In this document: positions 9,739 to 22,073 of the stretch, in pieces
Numbering within the stretch: the first letter of the stretch is position 1
Layout: each line of letters begins with the position of its first letter
From: Paracoccus sediminilitoris
GTDB taxonomy: Bacteria > Pseudomonadota > Alphaproteobacteria > Rhodobacterales > Rhodobacteraceae
Length of the DNA stretch: 64,000 bases
Reading direction: 5' to 3'
Assembly (NCBI RefSeq): GCF_003259195.1
Contig: NZ_QJPK01000005.1
Span: 21,451 to 85,450, forward strand
The notes under the pieces: model-generated
The model's input: only the letters and a program-made list of their open reading frames with translations
What the model was told of the DNA's origin: nothing
Database searches by the model: none
Position numbers and translations under genes: made by a program

Positions 9739-9814
9739 GGGAACGCTTCGGGGATCATCATGTTTGGTGACAATGGCCCCATCGGCCGATCAAGTCACAT
9801 GAGAGAACCGTGAT

Positions 9815-10089
9815 ATGCAAAAATTCAACCGCGCCACGGCATTCGCCCTTCCCGGACTGCTTTTGACCCTGTCCGCATGCGCCACCACGAATTACACCGT
9901 GAGCAGCCAAAGCTGCGACCTGCGCAGGCATCAGGCGCTGGTCGGCCAGAATGTCGGGGGCATCACCCTGCCGCCCACCCTGCGCCGCCAAGAGGTCCCC
10001 TTCGGGTCATCGCCCAGTATGGCGAACGACGCTTCACGCCTGACGATGTTCGTCGACGTGAAGGGCTGGATCGTTCAGGTCGCCTGCGG

Positions 10090-10093
<4 letters not shown>
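9815..10093 (+). CDS. Lipoprotein with peptidase-inhibitor I78-like domain
   Basis: A 92-residue protein with a lipoprotein signal peptide: LLLTLSACA contains the lipobox Cys at about position 22. The mature part has the pattern of the I78 inhibitor family: a Cys-rich opening ([13 protein letters not shown]), a middle threonine/proline stretch and the ending [19 protein letters not shown], which matches the usual C-terminal strand pair with a terminal Cys-Gly. A role as periplasmic serine-protease inhibitor is known for some family members and is inference here. Its last codons overlap the convergent end of uvrB by 4 bases. Confidence 0.7.
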
Positions 10094-12273
<2,180 letters not shown>

Positions 12274-12342
12274 GAGGTTCCTGATCCGTTCGTGCTTGCC
12301 CCCAAGATGTGTGCGGCAGGCCCAAAGATCAACAGCCGCGCG

Positions 12343-13566
12343 TCACCCTTTGCGGGCTTTCAGGCGGGCGGGCTGCAATGCCTCCCAGCCTTCGCCGCCA
12401 TCCAGTTCGTCGGCCAGGATTTCGGCGGTCACGGGACCCAAGGTAAACCCCTGATGCCCATGCCCGAAATGCGCCCAGAGGTTCGGCTGATCGGGAATAC
12501 GCCCCACCAGCGGCAGCATGTCGGGCATGCAGGGGCGCCGCCCCGTCCAAGGCTCCGCCTCGACCGGCGATCCCAGGTCGAACAGCTCGCGCGCGGCTTC
12601 CTCGCCGTGGCGCAATTGCGGCGGCGTGCTGCGCGGGTGCAAGGTCAGTTCAGCCGCCGTGGCAATCCGCAGGCCGCGCCGCATCGGCGAAAACACGACA
12701 GAATTGCCGAAATCCGCGATGGGGTGATGCGGCGCGGCCTCCATCCGGTAATGGCGGTGATAGCCGCGCTTGTAGACCATCGGCACCTTCAACCCGAAAC
12801 GGGCCGTCAGCATCGGCGACCAGGGACCAAGCGCCACGACGGCATGTTCGCCCGTGGCTTCGTCGGCAACCCAGGCATTGCCCTTGCGGTGCAGATCGCC
12901 CGCATCGCCATTGACAATCCGTCCGCCCTGTCTTTGGAACAGCGCCGCATAAGCCGCGACCAGAGCGCCGGGATCGGAGGAATTCCAGCTGTCTGACCAA
13001 TGGGTTGCGCCCAAGATGTCAGCCTTGATCGAGGGTTCCATGGCGCGCAGTTCGGCCCCGTCGATCAGACGTGCCTGAACCCCGAACTCGGTCATGAACC
13101 GCTCGGCGTTCTTCTGCGCCTTCTGCAGCTTGGCGGCCGTGCGGTGCAGTTCGATATAACCGTCGCGGCGAATGATGTTGTCGGCGCCTGCCGCCGCAAT
13201 CAGCGGCCCGTGGCGCTCGGTCGATTGCCGGATCAGCTTGCCCCAGGTGACCGAAGCCCGCCGATGCGCCGCCGGAAGCGAATTGACCGCGTATTTCCAG
13301 ACGGCCCCGACCTGTGCGGCCAGACCCGGCACGTTCCATTTGACGTCATAGCCCCGCCCCATCGCGATCTGGATCAGGGCGGCGGGCTGCAGCGGCATCG
13401 CATAGGGTTCGACGGCTTCGGTCTGGATCAAACCGGCATTGCCATAGCTGGTTTCACGACCGGGCGACCCGCGATCGATGATCGTCACCTGATGACCACG
13501 CGCCTGCAGGGCCAGCCCGGTCGTCACGCCGACCATGCCTGCACCCAGAACCAGAACCTCTGCCAT
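12343..13566 (-). CDS. FAD-dependent oxidoreductase, D-amino-acid dehydrogenase-like
   Basis: A 407-residue DAO-family flavoprotein similar to DadA, which oxidises D-amino acids (classically D-alanine) to keto acids and feeds electrons to the respiratory chain. The FAD Rossmann motif GAGMVG is at residues 8-13, followed by an acidic strand end (IIDR). C-terminal landmarks are WTGRRPCMPDMLPLVGR and FGHGHQGFTLGPVTAEIL. The ATG follows a strong AGGAGG. It lies 101 bases after sufS on the same strand, so it may be read through from the suf operon but has its own spacing. Substrate is not certain; other amino-acid oxidases share the fold. Confidence 0.82.
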   Translation of the reverse strand: MAEVLVLGAGMVGVTTGLALQARGHQVTIIDRGSPGRETSYGNAGLIQTEAVEPYAMPLQPAALIQIAMGRGYDVKWNVPGLAAQVGAVWKYAVNSLPAAHRRASVTWGKLIRQSTERHGPLIAAAGADNIIRRDGYIELHRTAAKLQKAQKNAERFMTEFGVQARLIDGAELRAMEPSIKADILGATHWSDSWNSSDPGALVAAYAALFQRQGGRIVNGDAGDLHRKGNAWVADEATGEHAVVALGPWSPMLTARFGLKVPMVYKRGYHRHYRMEAAPHHPIADFGNSVVFSPMRRGLRIATAAELTLHPRSTPPQLRHGEEAARELFDLGSPVEAEPWTGRRPCMPDMLPLVGRIPDQPNLWAHFGHGHQGFTLGPVTAEILADELDGGEGWEALQPARLKARKG

Positions 13567-13667
13567 GACGGCCTCCTGACTTGCTTTGGGTCAGGGATGC
13601 CCAGATCAATGGTGTGGGGCAAGATTTATCGGGCAATCTTCGACGACCGCCGGAAACTTTGCAAGAT

Positions 13668-14879
13668 TCAGGCGAAAAGCTCGTGGCAGAAGCTCAATCC
13701 TTCGACCAAGGCGTCCACTTCTTCAACAGTGTTGTACATCGCGAAGGATGCACGTGCGCTGGCATTGACACCAAAGAATTCCATCAAGGGCATGGCGCAA
13801 TGGCTGCCCGCCCGCACCGCGATTCCCCGCTTGTCGAGAATGGTCGAGATGTCATGCGCATGGGCACCCTGCATGACCATCGAAAAGATCGCCCCCTTGC
13901 CCGGCGCATCGCCCTGAATTTGCAACCAGTTCAGGTCGCGGAACCGGGCGCGGGCGTGGTCGCGCAAGGTGCGTTCATGGGCGGCGATGTTTTCCATCCC
14001 CAGCCCCATCATGTATTCCAGCGCGACCCCAAGGCCGATCTGGTTGACGATGCCGGGGGTCCCTGCCTCGAAGCGCAAGGGCGGGTCGTTATAGGTGATC
14101 TGGTCGCGGGCGACGGTCTTGATCATGTCGCCGCCGCCCAGGAAGGGCCGCATCTCGGCTTGGCGGTCGGCCTTGATCCAGATGGCGCCCGAACCCGAGG
14201 GCCCGTAAAGCTTGTGCCCCGTGATGCAGTAGAAATCGACGCCAAGCGCCGCGACGTCCACGGGCATGTGGACCGCAGCCTGGCTGCCATCGACCAACAC
14301 CGGTACATCGGTGCCCGCGGCGATGGCGGCCACGTCGACCACGGTTCCCGTCACGTTCGACATATGGGTGACCGCGATCAGCTTCGTGCGCGGACCGACC
14401 GCCTCCAGCACCTTTTCGGGCGACAGGCTGCCATCGGGTTCGGGTTCGACCCATTTCAGAACGACGCCCTGACGTTCGCGCAGAAAATGCCACGGGACGA
14501 TGTTCGCGTGGTGTTCCAGCACCGACAGCACGATTTCGTCGCCTTCGCGCAGCCGGGGGGCGGCCCAGCCATAGCTGACCAAGTTCAACGCCTCGGTCGA
14601 ACCCGAGGTGAAGATCACCTCGTCCTGATGGGGGGCGTTCAGAAAGCGCGCGATGATGCCGCGCACGCGTTCGTAATTGTCCGTCGCCAAATTAGACAGA
14701 TGGTGCAGGCCACGATGGACATTGGCATATTCGCCCTCATAGGCGCGACTGATTGCGTCGATCACGACCTGCGGTTTTTGGGCGCTGGCACCGCTGTCCA
14801 GATAGACCAGCGGCCTGCCGTTGACCTGCGTGGACAGGATGGGAAAATCGGCGCGGACGGCGTTCACGTCAAAACTCAT
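13668..14879 (-). CDS. sufS: Cysteine desulfurase SufS
   Basis: SufS (403 residues), PLP enzyme that mobilises sulfur from cysteine for Fe-S cluster assembly. The PLP lysine is K223 in TGHKLYGPSG and the sulfur-carrying cysteine is C361 in RAGSHCAMP, the group II signature. I use ATG 14879 because it overlaps the stop of the upstream YIP1 gene (ATGA) and gives the normal N-terminus (MSFDVNAVRADFP); the open frame extends further upstream inside that gene. It is the last suf gene of the operon here; no sufA, sufT or sufE follows. Confidence 0.95.
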   Translation of the reverse strand: MSFDVNAVRADFPILSTQVNGRPLVYLDSGASAQKPQVVIDAISRAYEGEYANVHRGLHHLSNLATDNYERVRGIIARFLNAPHQDEVIFTSGSTEALNLVSYGWAAPRLREGDEIVLSVLEHHANIVPWHFLRERQGVVLKWVEPEPDGSLSPEKVLEAVGPRTKLIAVTHMSNVTGTVVDVAAIAAGTDVPVLVDGSQAAVHMPVDVAALGVDFYCITGHKLYGPSGSGAIWIKADRQAEMRPFLGGGDMIKTVARDQITYNDPPLRFEAGTPGIVNQIGLGVALEYMMGLGMENIAAHERTLRDHARARFRDLNWLQIQGDAPGKGAIFSMVMQGAHAHDISTILDKRGIAVRAGSHCAMPLMEFFGVNASARASFAMYNTVEEVDALVEGLSFCHELFA

Positions 14880-15469
14880 TGCGGCATCTCCGGCAGCAGG
14901 CCAAACGAGGCGGCGAAAAATGACAGCAGAAAGCCCATGGCCAAAAGTGTCGCGAAAAGACCCAGCATCACCTTGGGGCCGCTGGCAAAGCCGTGCAGCG
15001 CCTTGGTGAACTGGACCGTCAGCCAAAGGAACATGGCGATCGCCAGCAAGCCCAGCAGGCCCGACAGCGCAGGCAGCGCCAGCGACAGGATGATCTGCGC
15101 AACCTGGATCAGCAGCAGCATCACCTCGATCCAGACGGTCAGCAGCAGCGCATCGGCGAAATTGCCCTGCCCGCCAAACATCCGCCCGACGCCGGTCATC
15201 AGTCCGGCGCCGATCACGATCGCCACCATCTGCATTCCGGCCATGACCAGCGGTTGCTGAACCATGGAATACATGGGCGGGGTTTCGGCCTCGGGCACAG
15301 GAAACAGCATCGCCGCCAGATAGGCCAGCAGCCCTGATACCGACACCGCCAGCAGCAGCGCCATCCAGCGCACCGCCATCGGCAGGTGCAGCCCCATCAG
15401 CATATGTGCCCCGCGTTCGGGGTCGCGAAGGGTCAGACGCACCAGCGCCCTGAAGTCGTCGAAGGTCAT
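14876..15469 (-). CDS. YIP1-family membrane protein (second of two)
   Basis: A 197-residue integral membrane protein with about five hydrophobic segments (for example WMALLLAVSVSGLLAYLAAM and VMLLLIQVAQIILSLALPAL). It resembles the YIP1-type small membrane proteins often found inside rhodobacteral suf operons. ATG 15469 overlaps the stop of the preceding gene and its own stop overlaps the sufS start, so it is coupled on both sides. Function unknown; the place between sufD and sufS suggests a link to Fe-S biogenesis at the membrane, which is inference. Confidence 0.78.
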   Translation of the reverse strand: MTFDDFRALVRLTLRDPERGAHMLMGLHLPMAVRWMALLLAVSVSGLLAYLAAMLFPVPEAETPPMYSMVQQPLVMAGMQMVAIVIGAGLMTGVGRMFGGQGNFADALLLTVWIEVMLLLIQVAQIILSLALPALSGLLGLLAIAMFLWLTVQFTKALHGFASGPKVMLGLFATLLAMGFLLSFFAASFGLLPEMPQ

Positions 15470-15939
15470 ATGCGTCTCGCCAATGTCGAAATCCCGGCGG
15501 CCCAGATGAACAGGAACGCCAAGCCGGAAACAGTCTGCGTCAGGGTCAGGGCAGGCCCCGGCCCGATGAACCCGGCCACCATGCCGGAGAGCAGCATCGC
15601 CGGCGATACCGCCAAGAAGGCCCAGAACAGCGCCAGCCGCGCGTCCAGCGGATCCAGCCGCCAGCGCGTCAGCCGTGCCAGAAGCGACGTCAACGCTGCG
15701 ACGCCATAGGCCAGCAGCGGCATCATGAAGATCGTGCCCATGACCGCACCGCCGATACGCGCCTCGAGCGGGACCGAGGGGTCCAGCGCCGCAGCCCGCG
15801 CATGGCCCGGTGCCTGCGCGATCAGCGAAATCAGCATCGCCACCATCAGCACCACCAATAGCACCCTGTCGGGCATGCCGGACAGGCTCCGCACCACCCG
15901 GCGCGGAGCCCACCAGCTCTCGATCACGCGCAGCACCAT
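15466..15939 (-). CDS. YIP1-family membrane protein (first of two)
   Basis: A membrane protein of about 157 residues with four to five hydrophobic segments (LLVVLMVAMLISLIA, IFMMPLLAYGVAALTSLL, LFWAFLAVSPAMLLSGM, and a last helix). It resembles the next gene and may be an ancient duplicate. The start is uncertain: ATG 15939 (MVLRVIESWWAPRR) lies 18 bases past the sufD stop, but a GTG at 15984 in the same frame, inside the end of sufD and behind GGAAG, would add 15 residues. The stop is coupled to the next ATG. Confidence 0.72.
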   Translation of the reverse strand: MVLRVIESWWAPRRVVRSLSGMPDRVLLVVLMVAMLISLIAQAPGHARAAALDPSVPLEARIGGAVMGTIFMMPLLAYGVAALTSLLARLTRWRLDPLDARLALFWAFLAVSPAMLLSGMVAGFIGPGPALTLTQTVSGLAFLFIWAAGISTLARRI

Positions 15940-15956
15940 GCCGCCGCGCGCGGATC

Positions 15957-17299
15957 TCAGATCTGCGGGCGCGTTGTCAGCCACGCTTCCAACCGATCAT
16001 TGATGTCGTCGCGCAGGTCGTCATCCTCAACCTCGGACAGGGCGTCGGCCAGGAAGGACAGGACCAGGAAGACGATGGCGCGGTCATGCGGCACACCGCG
16101 CGAGCGCAGATAGAACAGCGCTTCCTCGTCGATGGCCCCAGTCGTCGACCCGTGCGAACATTTGACGTCGTCGGCATAGATCTCAAGCTCTGGCTTGGCC
16201 AGAAACTGGCTGTTTTCGTCCAGCAGCAATGCTTGGCTGATCTGATAGCCATCGGTCTTCTGCGCGCCCGGCTTGACCAGGATCTTGCCTTGGAACACCC
16301 CGGTCGCGCCGTTCTTCAGCACCTTCTTGAAGACCTGACGGCTTTCACCGCGTTGGGCCCCATGGGTGATGAAGACGGTATCGTCATGGTGGAACGAACC
16401 ATTGTCGCCATCGCCCAGCACGGCAGCCGCGATATGGGCTACCGCGTCATCGCCGACCATGTCGATGGCGCCTTCGTTGCGCATCAGCGTGCCATTGACA
16501 GCCAGGGTAAAGCTTTTCAGCTGAGCCTCGGCGCCGACGCGGGCGAAGATATGCGACAGGCCGACCTTGGGGTCGACGGCGCGTTTGGCGGCGATGTGAT
16601 GCAGCTTGGCGCCGTCGGCCAGATCGACCTCCAGCATGCCATTCGACCGTGCGCCCGCCATGCCGCTTTCCAACAGGGTCATCTCGGCCCCCGCTTCGAC
16701 GCGGATGACGTGGTGCCAGACGGCGTCCGCGTCGTCCGCGCCGCGACGGTACAGCACGTGCACCGGCTTGGAGGGCTTGCCCGTCACACGGATCAGCAGA
16801 CCGTCATGGGCGACGGCGGTGTTCAGCGCCGCGAACGGACGCTTGACCGGGGTCTGCCCTGCCAGTTCCAGCTGGCCGTATAGATCCGCGGACCAGTGGT
16901 CACCAGCAGCGTCTGCCTTGGCAAGGGTCGTGATCTCGATCCCTTCCAGCGACAGATCGTCGGATGCGGCTTCGTCGAAGGCACCATCGACAAAAACCAA
17001 CGTCAGCTTGTCACGACCGGTGAACAGCGGCGATTCAGCCCCATTCGCGTCGAAGCGCAGCGCCGCCGGCCGGGGCGCGTTGAATGCCCGCGGGTCGGTA
17101 TAGCGCCAATATTCGTCCCGCGGCGCAGGCAGGCCCATGGCACGCAGACGCGCCATCGCATCTGCGCGCGCATCGGCGCTGAAGCCCGCGTCGGGCATGG
17201 TGATCGCGGCCAGGCGATCTTCCAGTGCGCTGGCAGCCTTCGGATTGCCCGAAACCTGCGGCGTCACCTCATTGATGGGTTTCACGGCGGTATCGGACA

Positions 17300-17300
<1 letters not shown>
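15957..17300 (-). CDS. sufD: Fe-S cluster assembly protein SufD
   Basis: SufD (447 residues), scaffold partner in the SufBC2D complex. The beta-helix core and C-terminal helical domain are recognisable: YWRYTDPRAF near the N-terminus, RGESRQVFKKVL, and the conserved end CSHGSTTGAIDEEALFYLRS with HDRAIVFLVLSFLADAL. ATG 17300 shares its A with the sufC stop (TGATG), so the genes are coupled. SufD together with SufB and the ATPase SufC builds clusters from sulfur supplied by SufS. Confidence 0.95.
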
Positions 17301-18055
<755 letters not shown>

Positions 18056-18132
18056 AATTCCCTCAAACGGCAAAGACGCCCCTTGGGCGCCGTGATATCA
18101 GGTGGCCGGGTCCCGAAGACCCGGCCGAATGT

Positions 18133-19653
18133 TCAGCCCACCGAGCCTTCCAGCGAGATGGCGACCAAGGCCTGGGCTTCCATGGCAAACTCCATCGGCA
18201 GCGCCTGAAGCACCTCGCGGCAGAACCCGTTGACGACCAGGGCCACGGCCTCTTCCTCGTCCATCCCGCGCGAACGGCAATAGAACAGCTGGTCGTCATC
18301 GACCTTGCTGGTGGTCGCCTCGTGCTCGACCCGGCTTGAGGTGTTCTTGACCTCGATATAGGGCACGGTATGGGCGCCGCACTTGTCGCCGATCAGCAGG
18401 CTGTCGCACTGGGTATAGTTGCGGCTGTTGACGGCGCGCGGATGCATGCTCACCAGACCGCGATAGGTGTTCTGCGCCTGCCCCGCCGAGATGCCCTTGG
18501 ACACGATGCGCGACTTGGTGTTCTTGCCAAGATGGATCATCTTGGTGCCCGTGTCGGCCTGCTGCCAGTTGTTGGCGATGGCGATCGAGTAGAACTCGCC
18601 CTGGCTGTCATCGCCGCGCAGGATGCAGGACGGGTATTTCCAAGTGATCGCGGAACCGGTTTCGACCTGGGTCCACATGATCTTGGCGCGCGCCCCGCGG
18701 CAATCGGCGCGCTTGGTCACGAAGTTATAGATGCCGCCCTTGCCGTCTTCGTCGCCCGGGAACCAGTTCTGGACGGTCGAGTATTTCACCTCGGCATCTT
18801 CCAGCACCACGATCTCGACCACGGCCGCATGCAGCTGCGCGATGTCGCGCTTGGGGGCGGTGCAGCCCTCAAGATAGCTGACCGAACTGCCCTTTTCGGC
18901 CACGATCAGCGTGCGCTCGAACTGGCCGGTGTTTTCGGCATTGATGCGGAAATAGGTCGACAGCTCCATCGGGCATTTGACGCCCTCGGGGATATAAACG
19001 AAGGACCCGTCCGAGAAGACTGCGCTGTTCAACGTGGCGAAATAGTTGTCCGAGGCCGGAACGACCGTGCCAAGGTACTTCTTCACCAGTTCGGGATGTT
19101 CGCGGATCGCCTCGCTGATCGAACAGAAGATGACGCCTGCCTTGGCCAGTTCATCCTTGAAGGTCGTGCCGACGCTGACGCTGTCAAAGACGGCGTCCAC
19201 AGCGACCTTGCGGCCTTCGGCAGGCGCGTTTTCAGCACCCTCGACACCGGCCAGGATCATCTGTTCCTTCAGCGGAATGCCCAGCTTTTCATACGTCGCC
19301 AGCAGCTTGGGATCGACCTCGTCCAGCGATTTCGGCTTTTCCTGCATGCTTTTGGGGCGCGCATAGTAATACTGATCCTGATAGTCGATCTCGGGATAGT
19401 TCAGCATCGCCCATTTCGGCTCGGTCATGGTGACCCAACGGCGGTATGCTTCCAGCCGCCAGTCGGTCATCCATTCCGGTTCGCCGTTCTTCTCCGAGAT
19501 CAGACGGACGATATCCTCGTTCACGCCTTTCGGCGCGTATTCCATCTCGATCTCGGTGTTCCAGCCGTATTTATAGCTGCCCATGTTCTGCACGGTCTCG
19601 ACCGTTTCGCGGTCGACGCCTTCGCGCACGTCAAGATCGGTGGTACCCGTCAT
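18133..19653 (-). CDS. sufB: Fe-S cluster assembly protein SufB
   Basis: SufB (506 residues), the scaffold on which the cluster is built. Typical stretches are [20 protein letters not shown] near the start, [31 protein letters not shown], and the C-terminal [19 protein letters not shown] with [15 protein letters not shown]. The start follows a purine-rich AAGGAAGG region and lies 3 bases after the stop of the upstream cysteine desulfurase gene. Length matches alphaproteobacterial SufB. Confidence 0.97.
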   Translation of the reverse strand: MTGTTDLDVREGVDRETVETVQNMGSYKYGWNTEIEMEYAPKGVNEDIVRLISEKNGEPEWMTDWRLEAYRRWVTMTEPKWAMLNYPEIDYQDQYYYARPKSMQEKPKSLDEVDPKLLATYEKLGIPLKEQMILAGVEGAENAPAEGRKVAVDAVFDSVSVGTTFKDELAKAGVIFCSISEAIREHPELVKKYLGTVVPASDNYFATLNSAVFSDGSFVYIPEGVKCPMELSTYFRINAENTGQFERTLIVAEKGSSVSYLEGCTAPKRDIAQLHAAVVEIVVLEDAEVKYSTVQNWFPGDEDGKGGIYNFVTKRADCRGARAKIMWTQVETGSAITWKYPSCILRGDDSQGEFYSIAIANNWQQADTGTKMIHLGKNTKSRIVSKGISAGQAQNTYRGLVSMHPRAVNSRNYTQCDSLLIGDKCGAHTVPYIEVKNTSSRVEHEATTSKVDDDQLFYCRSRGMDEEEAVALVVNGFCREVLQALPMEFAMEAQALVAISLEGSVG

Positions 19654-19656
19654 CCC

Positions 19657-20739
19657 TTATCCTTCCTTGGTGGCGGGCCCCTGCCCAGCCATTCCCGTCA
19701 CGCCATGTCTGTCGCGCCAGCGTGAATACGACTTTTCCCAGGCATCCGCAAATCGGTTGATCTGATCATCGCCCAAAGCTGGGCTTATCGATATCCGGAT
19801 CGCCGATTGCGCATGCTGATCATCAAAACCCATCGCCTGCAGCGTGCCACTAGCGCGAACCTTGCCAGACGAACAGGCCGAACCTGCCGAAATCGCAAAG
19901 CCCGCCAGATCCATCTGCATGACCTGGGTCTCGCCCTTCCACCCCGATGTAAGAAGGCAGGTGGTGTTCGGCAAGCGCCGCGCGCCTTTTCCCGCGATGA
20001 CAGCCTCGGGCGCGATGTCGCAGAGGCGCGCCTCCAGCAGGTCGCGCCGTGCGGCCACCTGATCCCACAATCCGCTTTCCAAATCGCGCTGCGCGGCCTC
20101 AGCGGCGGCGGCGAAGGCCAGGATGCCGATCAGGTTCTCGGTCCCCGCGCGGCGTCCCTGTTCCTGGCCGCCCCCGCGCAGCAGGGCAGGAACATCAGTG
20201 CCCTTGCGCAGGATCAGCGCACCGATACCCTTGGGGCCGCCCAACTTGTGCGCGCTGACGAAGCCCGCCGTCACTCCCAGCCAGTTGAAGGCAAAGGGCA
20301 CTTTGCCGAAGGCCTGCGTCAGATCGCTGGAGGCCAACCCCTGCGGCAGGTCCTGCATCACGCCGGTTTCGCTGTTGGCCAGTTGCAGGCTGCTCGTCGC
20401 CGGATCATCCACGGTGACGATGCCGTCCGCATCCACCGGCAGCGTGGCGTCGCACCAGACCTTGATGGCGCTGTGTTCCACCTCGGCGCAGCGGATGCTC
20501 CGGCCCCCCAGCACCATCGCCGCCGCCTCGGTCGTCCCCGAGGTAAAGACCACATCCGCCCCTTCGGCGCCAAGCGCGACCGACACCCGTTCACGCGCGC
20601 GTTCCATCGCCATCTTGGCGGCGCGTCCCTCGGTATGGACCGAGGACGGGTTGCCGGAAATCTCCAGCGCCTCGACGATCGCGGCCTTGACCTCGGGGCG
20701 CAGAGGGGTGGTCGCGTTCCAGTCCAGATAGGTTCTCAT
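19657..20739 (-). CDS. Cysteine desulfurase, NifS/IscS-type
   Basis: A second cysteine desulfurase (360 residues), of the group I NifS/IscS type. The PLP lysine is K165 in SAHKLGGPKG. The catalytic cysteine is in SAGSACSSGK, on the flexible loop typical of group I. A GQEQGRRAGTENLIG stretch is also diagnostic. ATG 20739 overlaps the coaBC stop (ATGA), and sufB begins 3 bases after its stop. The operon therefore encodes two desulfurases, one at each end of the suf genes. In related genomes an iscR regulator often precedes this gene; here coaBC takes that place. Confidence 0.9.
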   Translation of the reverse strand: MRTYLDWNATTPLRPEVKAAIVEALEISGNPSSVHTEGRAAKMAMERARERVSVALGAEGADVVFTSGTTEAAAMVLGGRSIRCAEVEHSAIKVWCDATLPVDADGIVTVDDPATSSLQLANSETGVMQDLPQGLASSDLTQAFGKVPFAFNWLGVTAGFVSAHKLGGPKGIGALILRKGTDVPALLRGGGQEQGRRAGTENLIGILAFAAAAEAAQRDLESGLWDQVAARRDLLEARLCDIAPEAVIAGKGARRLPNTTCLLTSGWKGETQVMQMDLAGFAISAGSACSSGKVRASGTLQAMGFDDQHAQSAIRISISPALGDDQINRFADAWEKSYSRWRDRHGVTGMAGQGPATKEG

Positions 20740-21944
20740 GTCGTCTTTCCGTTCAGATGGGCTGCGATGCGGTCGGCCAGGCGGGCGGCCACCGCGTCCT
20801 TGCCCATGCGGGGCCATTCTTCGGCACCGTGTTCACCGATCAGAGTAACGGCGTTTTCGGTCCCACCCATGATCCCCGTCGCCGGGCTGACATCATTCGC
20901 CACGATCCAGTCACAGCCCTTGCGCAGCCGCTTGGCGGTCGCGTTGGCAATCACGTCGTCGGTTTCGGCGGCAAAACCCACCACCAGGGCGGGCCGTTCC
21001 TCCGCGCGGCTGATCCATGCCAGGATGTCGGGGTTTTCGGCCATGTCCAGCGCCGGTGGCCGGCCGCTGCCGTCCTTCTTGATCTTGCTGTCGGATGCGC
21101 CGACCACATGCCAATCGGCCACGGCGGCAGCCATCACGGCGGCATCGGCAGGCAGGGCAGCCCCCACCGCATCGCGCATCTGGCGGGCGGTTTCCACCGC
21201 GATGACATCGACCCCCGCCGGGGGCGGAACCGCCGCAGGCCCCGTCACGAAGCTGACCCGCGCGCCCAGATCCCGCAGCGCTGCCGCGATGGCCGCTCCC
21301 TGCACCCCGCTGGAGCGGTTGGCGATATAGCGCACCGGGTCGATGGGTTCATGCGTCGGCCCCGATGTCACGATGACATGCCGCCCCGACAGTGGCTGCG
21401 CCTCAGGCGTCAGCGCATCGCGGATCGCCGCGATGATCGCATCGGGTTCGGCCATCCGTCCCGGGCCGTATTCGCCGCAGGCCATGTCACCGCTGTCGGG
21501 TCCCACGGTCAGGATGCCGTCGCCCCGCAGGGTCGCCAGATTGCGCCGCGTCGCCGGGTGGTCCCACATCCGCACGTTCATTGCCGGCGCGATCAGCACT
21601 CGCTTGTCCGTCGCCAGCAGCAGGGTCGAGGCCAGGTCGTTGGCCAGCCCCTGCGCGATCCTGGCCATCATGTCGGCCGTGGCGGGGGCGACCACGACCA
21701 GATCGGCGTTGCGCGACAGCTGGATATGGCCGATCTCGGCCTCGGAATTGCGGTCCCAAAGGGTGTCGTGCACGGGTTCTCCGGCCAGGACAGACAGGGT
21801 CATGGGCGTGGTGAACTGCGCGCCCGCCGCCGTCAGCACAGGGGTCACCGACGCGCCTTGGGCGCGGATCGACCGGATCAGCTGCGGGATCTTGTAGGCC
21901 GAGATCCCCCCGCCGACGATCAACAGAATTCGTTTGCCCAGCAT
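20736..21944 (-). CDS. coaBC: Bifunctional phosphopantothenoylcysteine decarboxylase/phosphopantothenate-cysteine ligase
   Basis: CoaBC (402 residues) makes 4'-phosphopantetheine in coenzyme A synthesis. The N-terminal flavin decarboxylase half begins LLIVGGGISAYKIPQLIR and contains the APAMNVRMWDHPAT motif and the flexible GDMACGEYGPGRM flap with its catalytic Cys. The C-terminal ligase half starts near VIVTSGPTHEPIDPVR. ATG 21944 gives the usual N-terminus; an upstream in-frame ATG at 21974 adds ten residues. It heads the operon with the NifS-like gene and suf genes; cysteine is a common substrate of both pathways, an intriguing but unproven link. Confidence 0.95.
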   Translation of the reverse strand: MLGKRILLIVGGGISAYKIPQLIRSIRAQGASVTPVLTAAGAQFTTPMTLSVLAGEPVHDTLWDRNSEAEIGHIQLSRNADLVVVAPATADMMARIAQGLANDLASTLLLATDKRVLIAPAMNVRMWDHPATRRNLATLRGDGILTVGPDSGDMACGEYGPGRMAEPDAIIAAIRDALTPEAQPLSGRHVIVTSGPTHEPIDPVRYIANRSSGVQGAAIAAALRDLGARVSFVTGPAAVPPPAGVDVIAVETARQMRDAVGAALPADAAVMAAAVADWHVVGASDSKIKKDGSGRPPALDMAENPDILAWISRAEERPALVVGFAAETDDVIANATAKRLRKGCDWIVANDVSPATGIMGGTENAVTLIGEHGAEEWPRMGKDAVAARLADRIAAHLNGKTT

Positions 21945-22017
21945 TGCATCGCCCCGCTTCCTTGCGCCCTGCACAGATAACCGCCATCCCCCCCTGCCGC
22001 AAGGAAGCGGCTGATTG

Positions 22018-22033
22018 TTAACTCCTCCTTAAC
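22018..22033. promoter_or_regulatory. Candidate CtrA binding site before comM
   Basis: TTAA at 22018-22021, seven bases, TTAA at 22029-22032 followed by C: a perfect TTAA-N7-TTAAC match. A further TTAAC half site is at 22043-22047. The full site lies 41 bases upstream of the comM ATG and about 75 bases from the coaBC start. The match and spacing are seen; CtrA binding is inferred from the known consensus. Confidence 0.65.
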
Positions 22034-22073
22034 CCTGCCACGTTAACCATTCCGCGACATCGTGGGAGGATGC

